A stretch of DNA of 7,739 nucleotides from Planctomycetota bacterium. GTDB taxonomy: Bacteria; Planctomycetota; Phycisphaerae; UBA1845. How positions within the stretch are numbered: position 1 is the stretch's first letter; every line of letters begins with the position of its first letter. The DNA lies in the NCBI GenBank assembly GCA_022561415.1, contig JADFRH010000108.1, positions 1 through 7,739 of the forward strand, given 5' to 3'. Shown here one piece after another: positions 1 through 6,673 of this stretch. The notes under the pieces are model-generated. The model worked only from the letters and a program-made list of their open reading frames with translations, had not been told where the DNA came from and ran no database searches. Both the position numbers and the translations under genes were made by a program.

Positions 1-778
1 CAATATCCTCAAGCTGTAGCCCCAGGTAGGATTCACCATCCGCCAAACGCATGCCGTCCAGCGCCTGAATCTCGGCGCGAATCTCGAGACTGACTCCCGT
101 GTCGGACGTGCGAAGTCGGGTGCCCTCGGAATTGACGATCCACTGATTCACCGCCCCGGCGTAGAAACTCACCGCGGCGTTCTGAATCTCGGGATGACGC
201 TTGAATCGAGCGGACAGGCGCCGAACATTCTCCTCCCACCGCTTGACGTCGAAGTCGATGACGGCCGTCGGTTCCATCTCGACCAGCGGCGCGACCGGGG
301 CATAGTCATCAGGGCGATCATCGACAATCTTCTGGCTGAGATACGCCTGCTTTCGCGCAAGGACTTCGACAGCGTGTTTGTAGTCTACATCTGCGACCTT
401 CCAAATCGCGTGGCGGATGGCCGTGTAGTCGTCGTCGATCGGAAGCGACGCCTGGCGACCGAACCCGCGACCGACATTCGTGTTGTCCAGCTCATACGAA
501 CCGACGCGAACACGACTGCCGACGATCCGCATTCGGTCCTGTTGGGATTGAACGATTCCGCCGTAGGCCGCACGAATCGAGTGCGTCAGGCGATCCTGCG
601 CCTTGAACTCAATCAAGTAGGGTCGAGGCAGATCGTCGAGCTCGAGCTTCGCCATCGAGCGCGCCAGCTCGTCCACCATCGCCCGCATCATCTCGGGACT
701 CTCGGGCAGCGTAAGACCGGCCTCAGCGCCGCGTACGGTCAGCCCGACTAAAGCGATAGCGAAGAGCGTTCGTCGCAT
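1..778 (-). CDS. Exported TldD/PmbA-family metallopeptidase-like protein, N-terminal part (runs off window)
   Basis: An open frame begins with ATG at 778-776 and runs without a stop to the left edge, giving 259 residues; the C-terminal half, where any catalytic site would lie, is outside the window. The first 20 or so residues form a signal peptide (M-R-R-T, hydrophobic core, end near A-E-A). The rest aligns by eye along its length with the N-terminal half of the gene just upstream: both have DELA-SM near the start, then RVG-Y-LDNT, then IRHA-W, then SEGTRL followed by DGM. These are therefore tandem paralogues. The start lies 4 bp after the stop of the upstream gene, and GAGGGGG at 794-788 gives a good ribosome site, so the two genes are translated as an operon. 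TldD and TldE/PmbA form a heterodimer in Escherichia coli in which only TldD is catalytic; this gene could be the partner subunit, but whether it keeps HExxxH cannot be seen here. Confidence 0.85.
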   Translation of the reverse strand, partial: MRRTLFAIALVGLTVRGAEAGLTLPESPEMMRAMVDELARSMAKLELDDLPRPYLIEFKAQDRLTHSIRAAYGGIVQSQQDRMRIVGSRVRVGSYELDNTNVGRGFGRQASLPIDDDYTAIRHAIWKVADVDYKHAVEVLARKQAYLSQKIVDDRPDDYAPVAPLVEMEPTAVIDFDVKRWEENVRRLSARFKRHPEIQNAAVSFYAGAVNQWIVNSEGTRLRTSDTGVSLEIRAEIQALDGMRLADGESYLGLQLEDI

Positions 779-782
779 GAGA

Positions 783-2564
783 TCAATCCCCCTCGCCGCC
801 GGTGCGCACGATGTCCCCCAGCGGGGGATCCAGGATCGGCGGTCGACTCTGGTCGCGCGTGCGTTTTTCAGTTTCGATCGACGAGACCAGGATGCTCGGC
901 GACACGGCCGACACCGGCACCCAGCCCGACTCGGCGCCGCAGGTGCCGTTGAACACGTCCGGGTCATCGCCGGTGTAAATAATCCGGTCGAAGCAGGTGA
1001 GCGGCGTTCCGACGATGTCCACGCCGCGAATCAGCTCGTCCGGTCGCCCGTCCGCATAGACACGATAGACGACGATCGGCAGCACCTTGAACGACTGCGG
1101 CCCCCGCCGACTTGTGGTCGTAAACCCGCCCGAGATGTCCTCGAACAGCAGTCCATAGGGCTTTCCGTCGCGCCGGCAGCTCTCGATGAGCATCTCGCGA
1201 AGCCGATCGAACGGAACCTGCTTCGTGGATTGCACGATCAGGTTTCCCTGACGCGACACGACGGCACGTCCCGACTGACGCCGCCCATGCCCGTTGGATT
1301 TCGGGAAACCCTCCACCGGGCTGCGCGACATGAGAAACCGCTTCAGCGTGCCGTTATGCACCAACGTCACGTTCGATGACCGGACGCCCTCAGCGTCAAA
1401 CTGGTAGTGACCGCGAAGATCGATGCCACCGAGACTTGCCAGCGTCGGATCGTCCCGCACCGAAAGAAACTCGGGCAGGACCGGCTTGTTGATCTTCTTC
1501 GTGAAGGTCTGGCCCTCCGTGACGTCTTTCTGGCGATGACCCTCGATGCGGTGGCCGAAGATCTCGTGGAAGAACACGGCGCTTGCCCGATTCCGCAGAA
1601 TGGCCGGCCCCGTGTGCGGCTCGGCAAGCGGCGCTTCGCGCAGCGCCAGAACCTCGGAGATGACGCGACGAAACGCAGTCTCGATCTCCTTATCCGACGG
1701 CAGTCCGTCCGCCGTCGCGGCGTTGAAGGTGAACGTCTGGTGCAGCTCCATCCCGTCATCCGCCTTCGTCTCGGCTGACAGCGTGATGCGATAGCGCGTC
1801 TGCGCCGTCTGAAGCCTGGTCCCCTCGCTCGTGACCAGGTATCGCGTACCGGCGTAGGTCCCGATCGTGACGCTCGAGCCGTAGATGTAGGGGTGCGACC
1901 GGGCGATTGCGGATATCCTGCGCACCCGCTGGACCCAGCGCTTCCGGTCGAGAACGATCTTGGCCGGGGATTCATGGAAAACGTGCGCCACCTCGTTGCT
2001 GAAGTCGTCGGACTTGTCCTCTTCCTCGACCTTGACCTTCCGGTTCGTCAGAATCTGATCGTAGCGCTTGACCGCGCGCTTGAAGATGCGATCGGTGTGA
2101 AACCACAGCGCGTGGCGAATCGAATCGGCGTCGTCTTCCAGCGCGATCCCGATGTTACCGCTGCCGGTCGCGTGCGACGGACCGCCGCCGCGAAGCTGAT
2201 GCGTGTTATCGAGCTTGTAATCGCCGACGCGAAGGTCGATGTTCAGGTTTCGGCCGCGCGTCTCCTGGTCCCGCGACAGCGCGCCCAGCGACGCCTGGAC
2301 CACCGATTGTGTTTCGTCATAGACCGCGTAGCTGATGAAATAGGGCTTCGTTCCGTCGGGTGCGACGAGGTGTCTCATCGAATAGGCCAGTTCATCTTCC
2401 AGAATTTTCAGCAGCGGCGCGAGAGCAACGCTGCCGCCGTCTGCGTGAGCACTCGCGCCGCCCAGCGCAGCACCCATCAACAGACCAACGAGCGCGCGCC
2501 ATATCACCGCACGATTCGTCGCTGTTTCCGCTGAGATGGGCATCGGCTTCTCGGGTTGGTCCAA
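783..2564 (-). CDS. Exported TldD-family zinc metallopeptidase with intact HExxxH site
   Basis: This is a complete 593-residue protein of the TldD/PmbA (peptidase U62) family. The active-site helix H333-E-I-F-G-H338 matches the family HExxxH, followed by R-I-E-G-H. Downstream are S-R-S-P-V-E-G-F near 413 and the C-terminal T-C542-G block, whose cysteine corresponds to the conserved third zinc ligand. Escherichia coli TldD is cytoplasmic and processes peptides, including modified ones such as microcin B17; this copy has a hydrophobic segment ending A-S-A-H-A near residue 41 and is probably exported to the periplasm. It is about 100 residues longer than E. coli TldD, partly because of the leader and a charged insertion near 178-190. 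The start is either TTG at 2564, with GAGGAA at 2573-2568 well placed, or the in-frame ATG at 2543, which gives a more normal signal peptide. The gene heads an operon with its paralogue. The substrate is unknown. Confidence 0.92.
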   Translation of the reverse strand: MDQPEKPMPISAETATNRAVIWRALVGLLMGAALGGASAHADGGSVALAPLLKILEDELAYSMRHLVAPDGTKPYFISYAVYDETQSVVQASLGALSRDQETRGRNLNIDLRVGDYKLDNTHQLRGGGPSHATGSGNIGIALEDDADSIRHALWFHTDRIFKRAVKRYDQILTNRKVKVEEEDKSDDFSNEVAHVFHESPAKIVLDRKRWVQRVRRISAIARSHPYIYGSSVTIGTYAGTRYLVTSEGTRLQTAQTRYRITLSAETKADDGMELHQTFTFNAATADGLPSDKEIETAFRRVISEVLALREAPLAEPHTGPAILRNRASAVFFHEIFGHRIEGHRQKDVTEGQTFTKKINKPVLPEFLSVRDDPTLASLGGIDLRGHYQFDAEGVRSSNVTLVHNGTLKRFLMSRSPVEGFPKSNGHGRRQSGRAVVSRQGNLIVQSTKQVPFDRLREMLIESCRRDGKPYGLLFEDISGGFTTTSRRGPQSFKVLPIVVYRVYADGRPDELIRGVDIVGTPLTCFDRIIYTGDDPDVFNGTCGAESGWVPVSAVSPSILVSSIETEKRTRDQSRPPILDPPLGDIVRTGGEGD

Positions 2565-2614
2565 TAGTTCCTCGCAACCGGCCGAAGATGATCGGCCCTG
2601 AGTTCGGTGCCGCG

Positions 2615-2642
2615 ATTATCGTGAGCACCGGCCCGTTGTCCA
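2615..2642 (-). promoter_or_regulatory. Sigma70-type promoter for the tldD-like operon
   Basis: On the minus strand TGGACA (2642-2637) and GATAAT (2620-2615) are separated by 16 bp, each one or two bases from the consensus. The predicted transcript start is near 2608, about 44 bases before the TTG start at 2564. It lies just after a strong terminator on the same strand, so the operon would have its own transcription unit. The same 16-bp spacing recurs in two other promoters in the window. Confidence 0.55.
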
Positions 2643-2730
2643 GATGCCTCGAGGTCTGACAGAGACACCCGCTCAGGTCCGAAAGGACACTCCCGTCGCA
2701 GGCGTACTCGGACGCGGCGAACCACGAAGT

Positions 2731-2777
2731 AAAAAAAGAGCCGGCCAAGAGATGTGGAACACAATCTCTCAGCCGGC
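2731..2777 (-). terminator. Strong rho-independent terminator, minus strand
   Basis: The hairpin consists of GCCGGC (2740-2745) pairing with GCCGGC (2772-2777), a 2x2 C-A mismatch, then AGAGAT (2748-2753) pairing with ATCTCT (2764-2769), then GTG/CAC around a GAA loop with one bulged A. On the minus strand it is followed by CTC and seven T residues (2737-2731), the classic intrinsic-terminator form; on the plus strand no T-run follows. Transcription from the right on the minus strand should stop here, yet no protein gene on that strand ends just before it. Confidence 0.8.
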
Positions 2778-2931
2778 CACCACTTCTTCGCTCCCCTACC
2801 GGAAAGCCTCGTCGCCGGCACCGGCCCCACCGCGAACGCGGCAGAACATAACCGGCCCCATTACGGGACGTGAACTGCCGAACCGGCTCGCACACGGCGA
2901 ACAAACCCAATCTACGATACAAGGCAACAAA

Positions 2932-2959
2932 TGGACAATGTGCCGCAACGGTCTATAAT
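2932..2959 (+). promoter_or_regulatory. Sigma70-type promoter for the DUF4258-DUF2283 pair
   Basis: TGGACA at 2932-2937 and a perfect TATAAT at 2954-2959 are 16 bp apart. Transcription would start near 2966, leaving a leader of roughly 46 bases before the ATG at 3012. This is the best -10 match in the window, and it points directly at the two-gene cassette. No clear operator was seen around it. Confidence 0.65.
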
Positions 2960-3011
2960 CACGGGTGCGTGGACGATGGCTGTTTCACGGCAAGACATGC
3001 AGTGACGGATC

Positions 3012-3254
3012 ATGAATCCGCGCGACAAAGTAATCCGATATCAGGCGCATGCCATGCGGCGCATGCAAAGGCGAGGGATTACACGGGGGCAAGTGGAGCA
3101 GACGATTCGCAGACCAGATCACAAGGGTCCGGCGAAACGACCTGGAGCCACGCGCTTTGAGCGCAAAGCGTCCAAACGGCGAAAGACAATCGTTATTGCC
3201 GAAGAACATGACACTTCATTTTGGGTCATCACGGCTTGGAAGAAGATAGGCTGA
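3012..3254 (+). CDS. DUF4258-domain small basic protein, possible toxin of a toxin-antitoxin pair
   Basis: This 80-residue, strongly basic protein fits DUF4258 by pattern: H13 and the R16/R17/R20/R21 cluster in A-H-A-M-R-R-M-Q-R-R-G-I, a V-E-Q-T-I helix end, a basic centre, then strands T-I-V-I-A and F-W-V-I-T-A-W near the C terminus. That His plus Arg layout and alternating strands resemble small RNase-type toxins, but I know of no proven activity for the family and infer the role. No strong Shine-Dalgarno precedes the ATG. The stop TGA (3252-3254) lies 4 bp before the next gene, so the two are co-translated. GC across the pair is about 52% by hand count (124 of 240 bases on four sampled lines), against about 65% in the flanking large genes, which suggests acquisition by transfer. 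Toxin-first gene order is the inferred reading. Confidence 0.75.
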   Translation: MNPRDKVIRYQAHAMRRMQRRGITRGQVEQTIRRPDHKGPAKRPGATRFERKASKRRKTIVIAEEHDTSFWVITAWKKIG

Positions 3255-3258
3255 GGTA

Positions 3259-3543
3259 ATGCAAGGAAAAGCAATCGGCTTTGAGATGTCAATCAGTGCC
3301 CGAAATGACGGCACCGTGGAAGCTGTCTATATCCTTGTACGCGGCAACAAGGTAGCGAGAACCAAGGAGATCATCGAAGACATCCTGCTTGCTGATTACG
3401 ACAGCCGAGGCCAACTTGTCGGCATCGAGATTCTTGCCCCGGTAAGAATCCAGCGAATCACACCTTTGGTTGAACAGCCAAGGCGAAGACCATTCTCGAA
3501 GTTCGTCCGTGAGCGAGCGCCGGCGGATTTAGTATTGGCGTAG
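3259..3543 (+). CDS. DUF2283-domain small protein, probable antitoxin partner
   Basis: This 94-residue protein carries the DUF2283 signature: V-E-A-V-Y-I-L-V near 20-27, a middle strand and turn, L-A-D-Y-D near 44-48, then G-Q-L-V-G-I-E-I-L at 51-59. DUF2283 proteins are short and uncharacterised, and I recall them often next to DUF4258 genes, the arrangement seen here. The C-terminal 25 residues are basic and have no match I recognise. The first ATG (3259) has GAGG only 2 bases upstream. The second ATG (3286, residue 10) is closer to where family members usually begin, so the start is uncertain. The family assignment is firm; the antitoxin role is inferred from pairing and size. Confidence 0.75.
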   Translation: MQGKAIGFEMSISARNDGTVEAVYILVRGNKVARTKEIIEDILLADYDSRGQLVGIEILAPVRIQRITPLVEQPRRRPFSKFVRERAPADLVLA

Positions 3544-3553
3544 CAATACCCAC

Positions 3554-3578
3554 AGCTGATAGCTGACAGCTGACAGCT
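3554..3578. repeat. Short tandem heptamer repeat (AGCTGAY) between convergent genes
   Basis: Three consecutive 7-bp units, AGCTGAT, AGCTGAC and AGCTGAC, are followed by a partial AGCT. The array fills most of the 54 bp separating the convergent ends of the DUF2283 gene and the selenoprotein gene. Because AGCT is its own reverse complement, each unit can pair with its neighbour, giving weak hairpins on both strands. It resembles the short heptameric tandem repeats known from cyanobacteria and other large-genome bacteria. No function can be assigned. Confidence 0.7.
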
Positions 3579-3597
3579 TCCCAAGAGCCCGGCGTCG

Positions 3598-4692
3598 CTA
3601 ACGTCCAGACGGCGCGGCCGGCGCACCCGGTTCCCCGGCCTTTGCGAGAATCGCCTCGACGGCGGGAATCAACTCGCTGCCCAACGGGTCACGAGCTCGG
3701 ATTACGCCCTTCGTATCGATCAGGTACCACGTGGGCATGTTCTGCACGTTATACAGCTTGCGAACCGGGTTCTCATCCCACCCGGTCGACTCCCACGTGT
3801 GAAGGCCGGGCACCTTGGCGTCTTTGACGACGCGGACAAGGTCGTGGCGGTCGTCGTCAAGCGAAATAGCAAGAATCTCGAACGGCTTGTTCTTCAGCCG
3901 CGACACGGCGGCTTTCAGGTGAGGAATCTCACCCACGCAGGGTGGTCACCACGACGCCCAAAAATTCAGCAGAACCGCCTTGCCGCGAAAGGACTTGAGC
4001 GACACCGTCTTCCCCTCGAGCGTCTTGGTCGTGAAGTCCGGCGCGGTCATGCCGATCTGGAGATGATCGATCTCGTAGAGATAACCCGTGGCGAGCGTCC
4101 TGATCTCGTCTTCGAGATCGAGGGCGACCAAACGGGTGAACGCCGACTTGGCTTTGGCCGGCTTGTGGGCACGAAGCTGCAACTGCCCCAACGCCGTCAA
4201 GCCGTCAATCTGAGTCTTCTTTCGCGTCGTCGTTCGCGCCAGTGTATCGAGTGCCCCGGCCCATGAGTCCGGCTGCTTAAGCGAGAGCGCGGCCTCCACC
4301 GCCTGCGGCACCAGATCATCAAGTCCCGTGTCGTCCGGATAGTGCTTGACGATTTCCTCGAACCGGCCGAAAAGGTTCTCGAGATCGAGATCGAAATTCC
4401 ACGACCAGTAGAACGCCCCGATCGCGATCGGCGCGCCTTCCTCTGTGCCATGCGTCCGTTCGATCAACGCATCCATCTTTTCGAGGATGCCGGATCGGCT
4501 GTCCGCCGGTGCCTTCTTCTTGGACTTGCCATCGGCCTCGAGCTGTTCCAGCGCGAACATATACGCCTCGTGCGCCGCGACGATCTGCTCTTCCAGCTTG
4601 TAATAATCATCCAGCGGCGCCCCACGGCTGCCCGTCATGCACAGCCCAAAGAACACGCAGAACACCGTAAGCCATACCCTTGATCGTTTCAT
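3598..4692 (-). CDS. Exported TlpA-like thioredoxin-fold selenoprotein (UPPC active site)
   Basis: Read through an in-frame TGA at 3948-3946, this is one 364-residue protein ending at TAG (3600-3598). It has a signal peptide (M-K-R-S-R, hydrophobic core, cut near residue 24), a helical region of about 190 residues with TPR-like character near 144-200, and a TlpA/ResA-type thioredoxin domain from about 213. That domain starts I-G-M-T-A-P-D-F, continues [12 protein letters not shown], then U249-P-P-C252, then G-E-I-P, with the family cis-proline at M-P320-T-W. TGA stands exactly where the nucleophilic cysteine belongs, and no frame change is needed on either side. AAGGAAA (4703-4697) gives a good ribosome site for the ATG. 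The expected role is thiol-disulfide exchange in the periplasm. A conventional reading gives a 248-residue truncated protein plus a separate 112-residue thioredoxin-like one; a nonsense mutation is the alternative, less likely because of the exact position and the nearby selB. Confidence 0.85.
3916..3935 (-). promoter_or_regulatory. Candidate bacterial SECIS stem-loop
   Basis: Just 3' of the TGA on the minus strand, GGTGAG (3933-3928) pairs perfectly with CTCACC (3923-3918) around the loop ATTC (3927-3924), and two G-U pairs extend the stem to 3935/3916. The loop begins 19 bases after the TGA, close to the spacing in E. coli fdhF. If the top G-C pair opens, the loop starts with G, as bacterial SECIS loops usually do. 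The bulged U of fdhF is not obvious here. The stem lies inside coding sequence, as bacterial SECIS elements do. Confidence 0.6.
3946..3948 (-). other. Recoded TGA: selenocysteine codon (residue 249)
   Basis: The codons around it read TGG (W248), TGA, CCA (P), CCC (P), TGC (C252), GTG (V). In TlpA-like proteins the equivalent stretch is W-C-P-P-C or W-C-G-P-C, so TGA replaces the N-terminal, attacking cysteine. That is the usual site of selenocysteine in thioredoxin-fold selenoproteins, where known family members have UxxC motifs. The assignment rests on position, frame continuity for another 115 codons, the downstream stem-loop and the presence of selB. Confidence 0.82.
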
Positions 4693-4737
4693 TATGTTTC
4701 CTTACCTCGTCCGTTCCGTTTCAGCAGCCGAGCTTTC

Positions 4738-4798
4738 TGTGGGACCGGCTTTCCAGCCGGTCGAGATCCCGGCGCGCCGGGAGAAAGTCCGTCCCACA
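4738..4798. repeat. Compound palindromic element (outer stem enclosing two hairpins)
   Basis: The outer arms TGTGGGAC (4738-4745) and GTCCCACA (4791-4798) enclose two inner structures: GACCGGCT/AGCCGGTC (4743-4762) around a TTCC loop, and the perfect 16-bp palindrome TCCCGGCG-CGCCGGGA (4767-4782). CTTTCT (4733-4738) and AGAAAG (4782-4787) can also pair. As RNA it could form a three-way junction or two adjacent hairpins. It fills the gap between the end of the gamma-glutamyltransferase gene and the start of the selenoprotein gene, where it could limit read-through or protect mRNA ends. I recall the GACCGGCT hairpin as a dispersed element of planctomycete genomes, which makes a REP- or MITE-like repeat likely; only one copy is present here. 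Confidence 0.75.
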
Positions 4799-4813
4799 AT
4801 CTCGAGACCGCCA

Positions 4814-6595
4814 CTAATACCCGGCCGGTCGCCCTCCTTTTTTCGGATCGCACGCGCCGATCCACCCATCTGAGGTTCGCAGAATGGCCTGCACGACGCC
4901 GGCGCGCCGACGATCGGAAACCCGGTGTCCGCGCCCGGTCAACCCACTGCGCAGCGCCTCCGGCGGCTTCGCATCGAAATAGACCTCATCGGGCCGCCAC
5001 TGATGATGCGGTCGAGGGCTCATCATCGCCTCCTCGAGCGACCTCCCCAAGTCCGTCACTCCGAGCAGCACGTTCAGTACCGAGCTGATGATCCTGGGCC
5101 CGCCCGACGCGCCCAGCATCAGCATCGGCTCGCCGCCCTTCAAGACGATCGTGGGCGTCATTGATGACAACGGACGTTTCCCCGCCGCGATTGCGTTGCG
5201 CTCCGACTGAACCAACCCGAACGCGTTGGGCTCGCCCGGGCGACTCGTAAAATCGTCCATCTCGTTGTTGAGAATCAAGCCCCACTCGTCGACGGCCGCA
5301 AACGAGCCGAACTCCGTGTTGATCGTCTCGGAACTCACCACGACGTTTCCCCACCGATCCACCACGCAAGAATGGCACGTGCCCGAATCGTCGGGCATCT
5401 GCCTCGAGCCGTACGAATCCAGATCACGTGGACCGGACGGATCGAGCATCTTGGCCACCAGGTCGGCATAAGTGCCGGAAACAAGCCGCTGCGTCGGCAC
5501 GTCCGCAAAGTCGGCATCGCCGACCCAACGCGCCCGATCCGCGAACGCATGCTTCATCGCCTCGACCTGGTAGTGAACCGCCAGGTTTCGATCTCGTTTC
5601 GCAATCTCTGCAAAGCCGATTCGGTCCAGGATATTCAGCGTCTGCGCCAGGGCGATCCCACCCGACGAAGGGGGCGGCATCCCGATGATCTCGAACCCGC
5701 GATAGCTCGTTCGGATCGGCTTTCGTTCGCGCACGCGATAACCGGCCAGGTCGCTTTCCGTAATCAGGCCTCCGTGACGGCGCATCTCGCGGGCGATCGC
5801 GGCCGCAACCGGCCCCCTATAGAAGAACTCCGCGCCACCCTCCGCTATTCCCTCGAGCAGGCGAGCCAGCGCGGGTTGTGACAAGATTTTACCGACCGAG
5901 GGTAACCGGCCCTCGACAAGATGCGTTTTGAGGACATACGGGCACGACACCTTCAGCGCCGGATACCGGTCGTAGACCTTGCGCATCTTCGTCGTCGTCT
6001 CGACGTAGTGCGCATCGACGGGAAAGCCCTCGCGAGCCAGCCGAATGGCCGGCGCGAGCAGCCGCTTCAGGGGCATGGTGCCGTGGCGGGCCAGTGCGTC
6101 ACAGCGACCCGCAACCAAGCCGGGCACACCCACCGCGAGGTGACCGTACTGACTTGGCGGGACACGGCTCCCATCGTCCGCAGCGCCGCGCGTGTACATG
6201 TCGGGCGTCGCACCCCCCGGCGCGGTTTCACGAAAGTCCTGAACGTAGAAACGACCGTCGGCGAGCCGCGCGATCATGAACCCACCGCCGCCCATGCCCG
6301 TGCTGTAGGGGCGGGTCACGCCCAGCGCGAAGGAGATGGCCACCGTCGCGTCGATCGCGTTCCCACCCGCCCGAAGAATCTCTCGGCCCACGGCCGACGC
6401 GTGCGGCGAATCCGTCGCCACCATCGCCCGCGACCCTCGTGCGATCCACGGGGGGTCGGACGCCTGGACCCGCGCGAAATGCGATCCCGCAAGCAGCGAA
6501 ACCATCGCAACCAACAGCCGCGGCGCCAGAGTGCGGATTCCGGCCGAGCCGACGTCGCGGTTGCCTCGCACGCGCCGGATATCTCCCTGCAACAT
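4814..6595 (-). CDS. ggt: Gamma-glutamyltransferase (glutathione hydrolase precursor), exported
   Basis: This is a complete 593-residue Ntn-hydrolase of the gamma-glutamyltranspeptidase family, which cleaves or transfers the gamma-glutamyl group of glutathione, normally in the periplasm. A leader with a hydrophobic stretch at about 25-44 ends near V-Q-A-S. The substrate-binding arginine is R122 in F-R-E-T-A-P. The self-cleavage site and new N-terminal nucleophile is T406 in S-G-T-C-H. Further family blocks are N-N-E-M-D-D-F (443-449), P-L-S-S-M-T-P (475-481) and the oxyanion G-A-S-G-G-P (495-500). Length is normal. The residues after the nucleophile read C-H-S-C where most family members have T-H-F/Y-S, an oddity that leaves the nucleophile intact. 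GGGAG at 6609-6605 supports the ATG at 6595. The selenoprotein gene lies 121 bp downstream on the same strand and has no clear promoter of its own, so co-transcription through the palindromic element is possible. Confidence 0.95.
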   Translation of the reverse strand: MLQGDIRRVRGNRDVGSAGIRTLAPRLLVAMVSLLAGSHFARVQASDPPWIARGSRAMVATDSPHASAVGREILRAGGNAIDATVAISFALGVTRPYSTGMGGGGFMIARLADGRFYVQDFRETAPGGATPDMYTRGAADDGSRVPPSQYGHLAVGVPGLVAGRCDALARHGTMPLKRLLAPAIRLAREGFPVDAHYVETTTKMRKVYDRYPALKVSCPYVLKTHLVEGRLPSVGKILSQPALARLLEGIAEGGAEFFYRGPVAAAIAREMRRHGGLITESDLAGYRVRERKPIRTSYRGFEIIGMPPPSSGGIALAQTLNILDRIGFAEIAKRDRNLAVHYQVEAMKHAFADRARWVGDADFADVPTQRLVSGTYADLVAKMLDPSGPRDLDSYGSRQMPDDSGTCHSCVVDRWGNVVVSSETINTEFGSFAAVDEWGLILNNEMDDFTSRPGEPNAFGLVQSERNAIAAGKRPLSSMTPTIVLKGGEPMLMLGASGGPRIISSVLNVLLGVTDLGRSLEEAMMSPRPHHQWRPDEVYFDAKPPEALRSGLTGRGHRVSDRRRAGVVQAILRTSDGWIGACDPKKGGRPAGY

Positions 6596-6673
6596 GATTC
6601 GCTACTCCCAGAGCATTTCCGCCCGAGAAAAACCTGCCGGGTCACCCTACCGGTATCACGATTTGGCGTCCAC

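Larger units (their letters stand above)
2565..3011. other. Non-coding interval between the tldD-like operon and the DUF4258 gene
   Basis: I find no credible gene in these 447 bases: the short open frames here match no family I recognise and several cut across the structures below. On the minus strand the interval holds, in transcription order, a structured stretch (about 2960-2778), a strong intrinsic terminator (2777-2731), a promoter (2642-2615) and a small leader hairpin GGCCGA/TCGGCC at 2597-2580 just ahead of the peptidase ribosome site. On the plus strand there is one good promoter at 2932-2959, reading into the two small genes at 3012. No tRNA cloverleaf was found, and I specifically saw no selenocysteine tRNA. 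Confidence 0.7.

Noticed and set aside
783..785. The TGA at the end of the tldD-like gene as another selenocysteine codon
   Set aside because: The protein is already complete with its C-terminal cysteine block, and the next gene has its own ribosome site, start codon and signal peptide in a different frame.
2392..2922. A 176-residue minus-strand frame upstream of and overlapping the tldD-like gene
   Set aside because: It crosses the terminator hairpin and the promoter, overlaps the peptidase gene in another frame, and matches no family I recognise.
2565..3011. A possible selC tRNA gene ahead of the orphan terminator
   Set aside because: No acceptor stem pairing, no TCA anticodon loop and no long variable arm could be fitted. 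A GGTTCG string near 2885 on the minus strand is not in a T-arm context.
3554..3578. A CRISPR array
   Set aside because: The units are 7 bp and directly adjacent with no spacers, so it is a simple tandem repeat.
3598..3936. A separate small thioredoxin-like protein starting at GTG 3936
   Set aside because: It lacks the first half of the thioredoxin fold and both active-site residues, has no ribosome site, and continues in frame the gene that stops at the TGA 9 bases before it. Selenocysteine read-through explains both parts.
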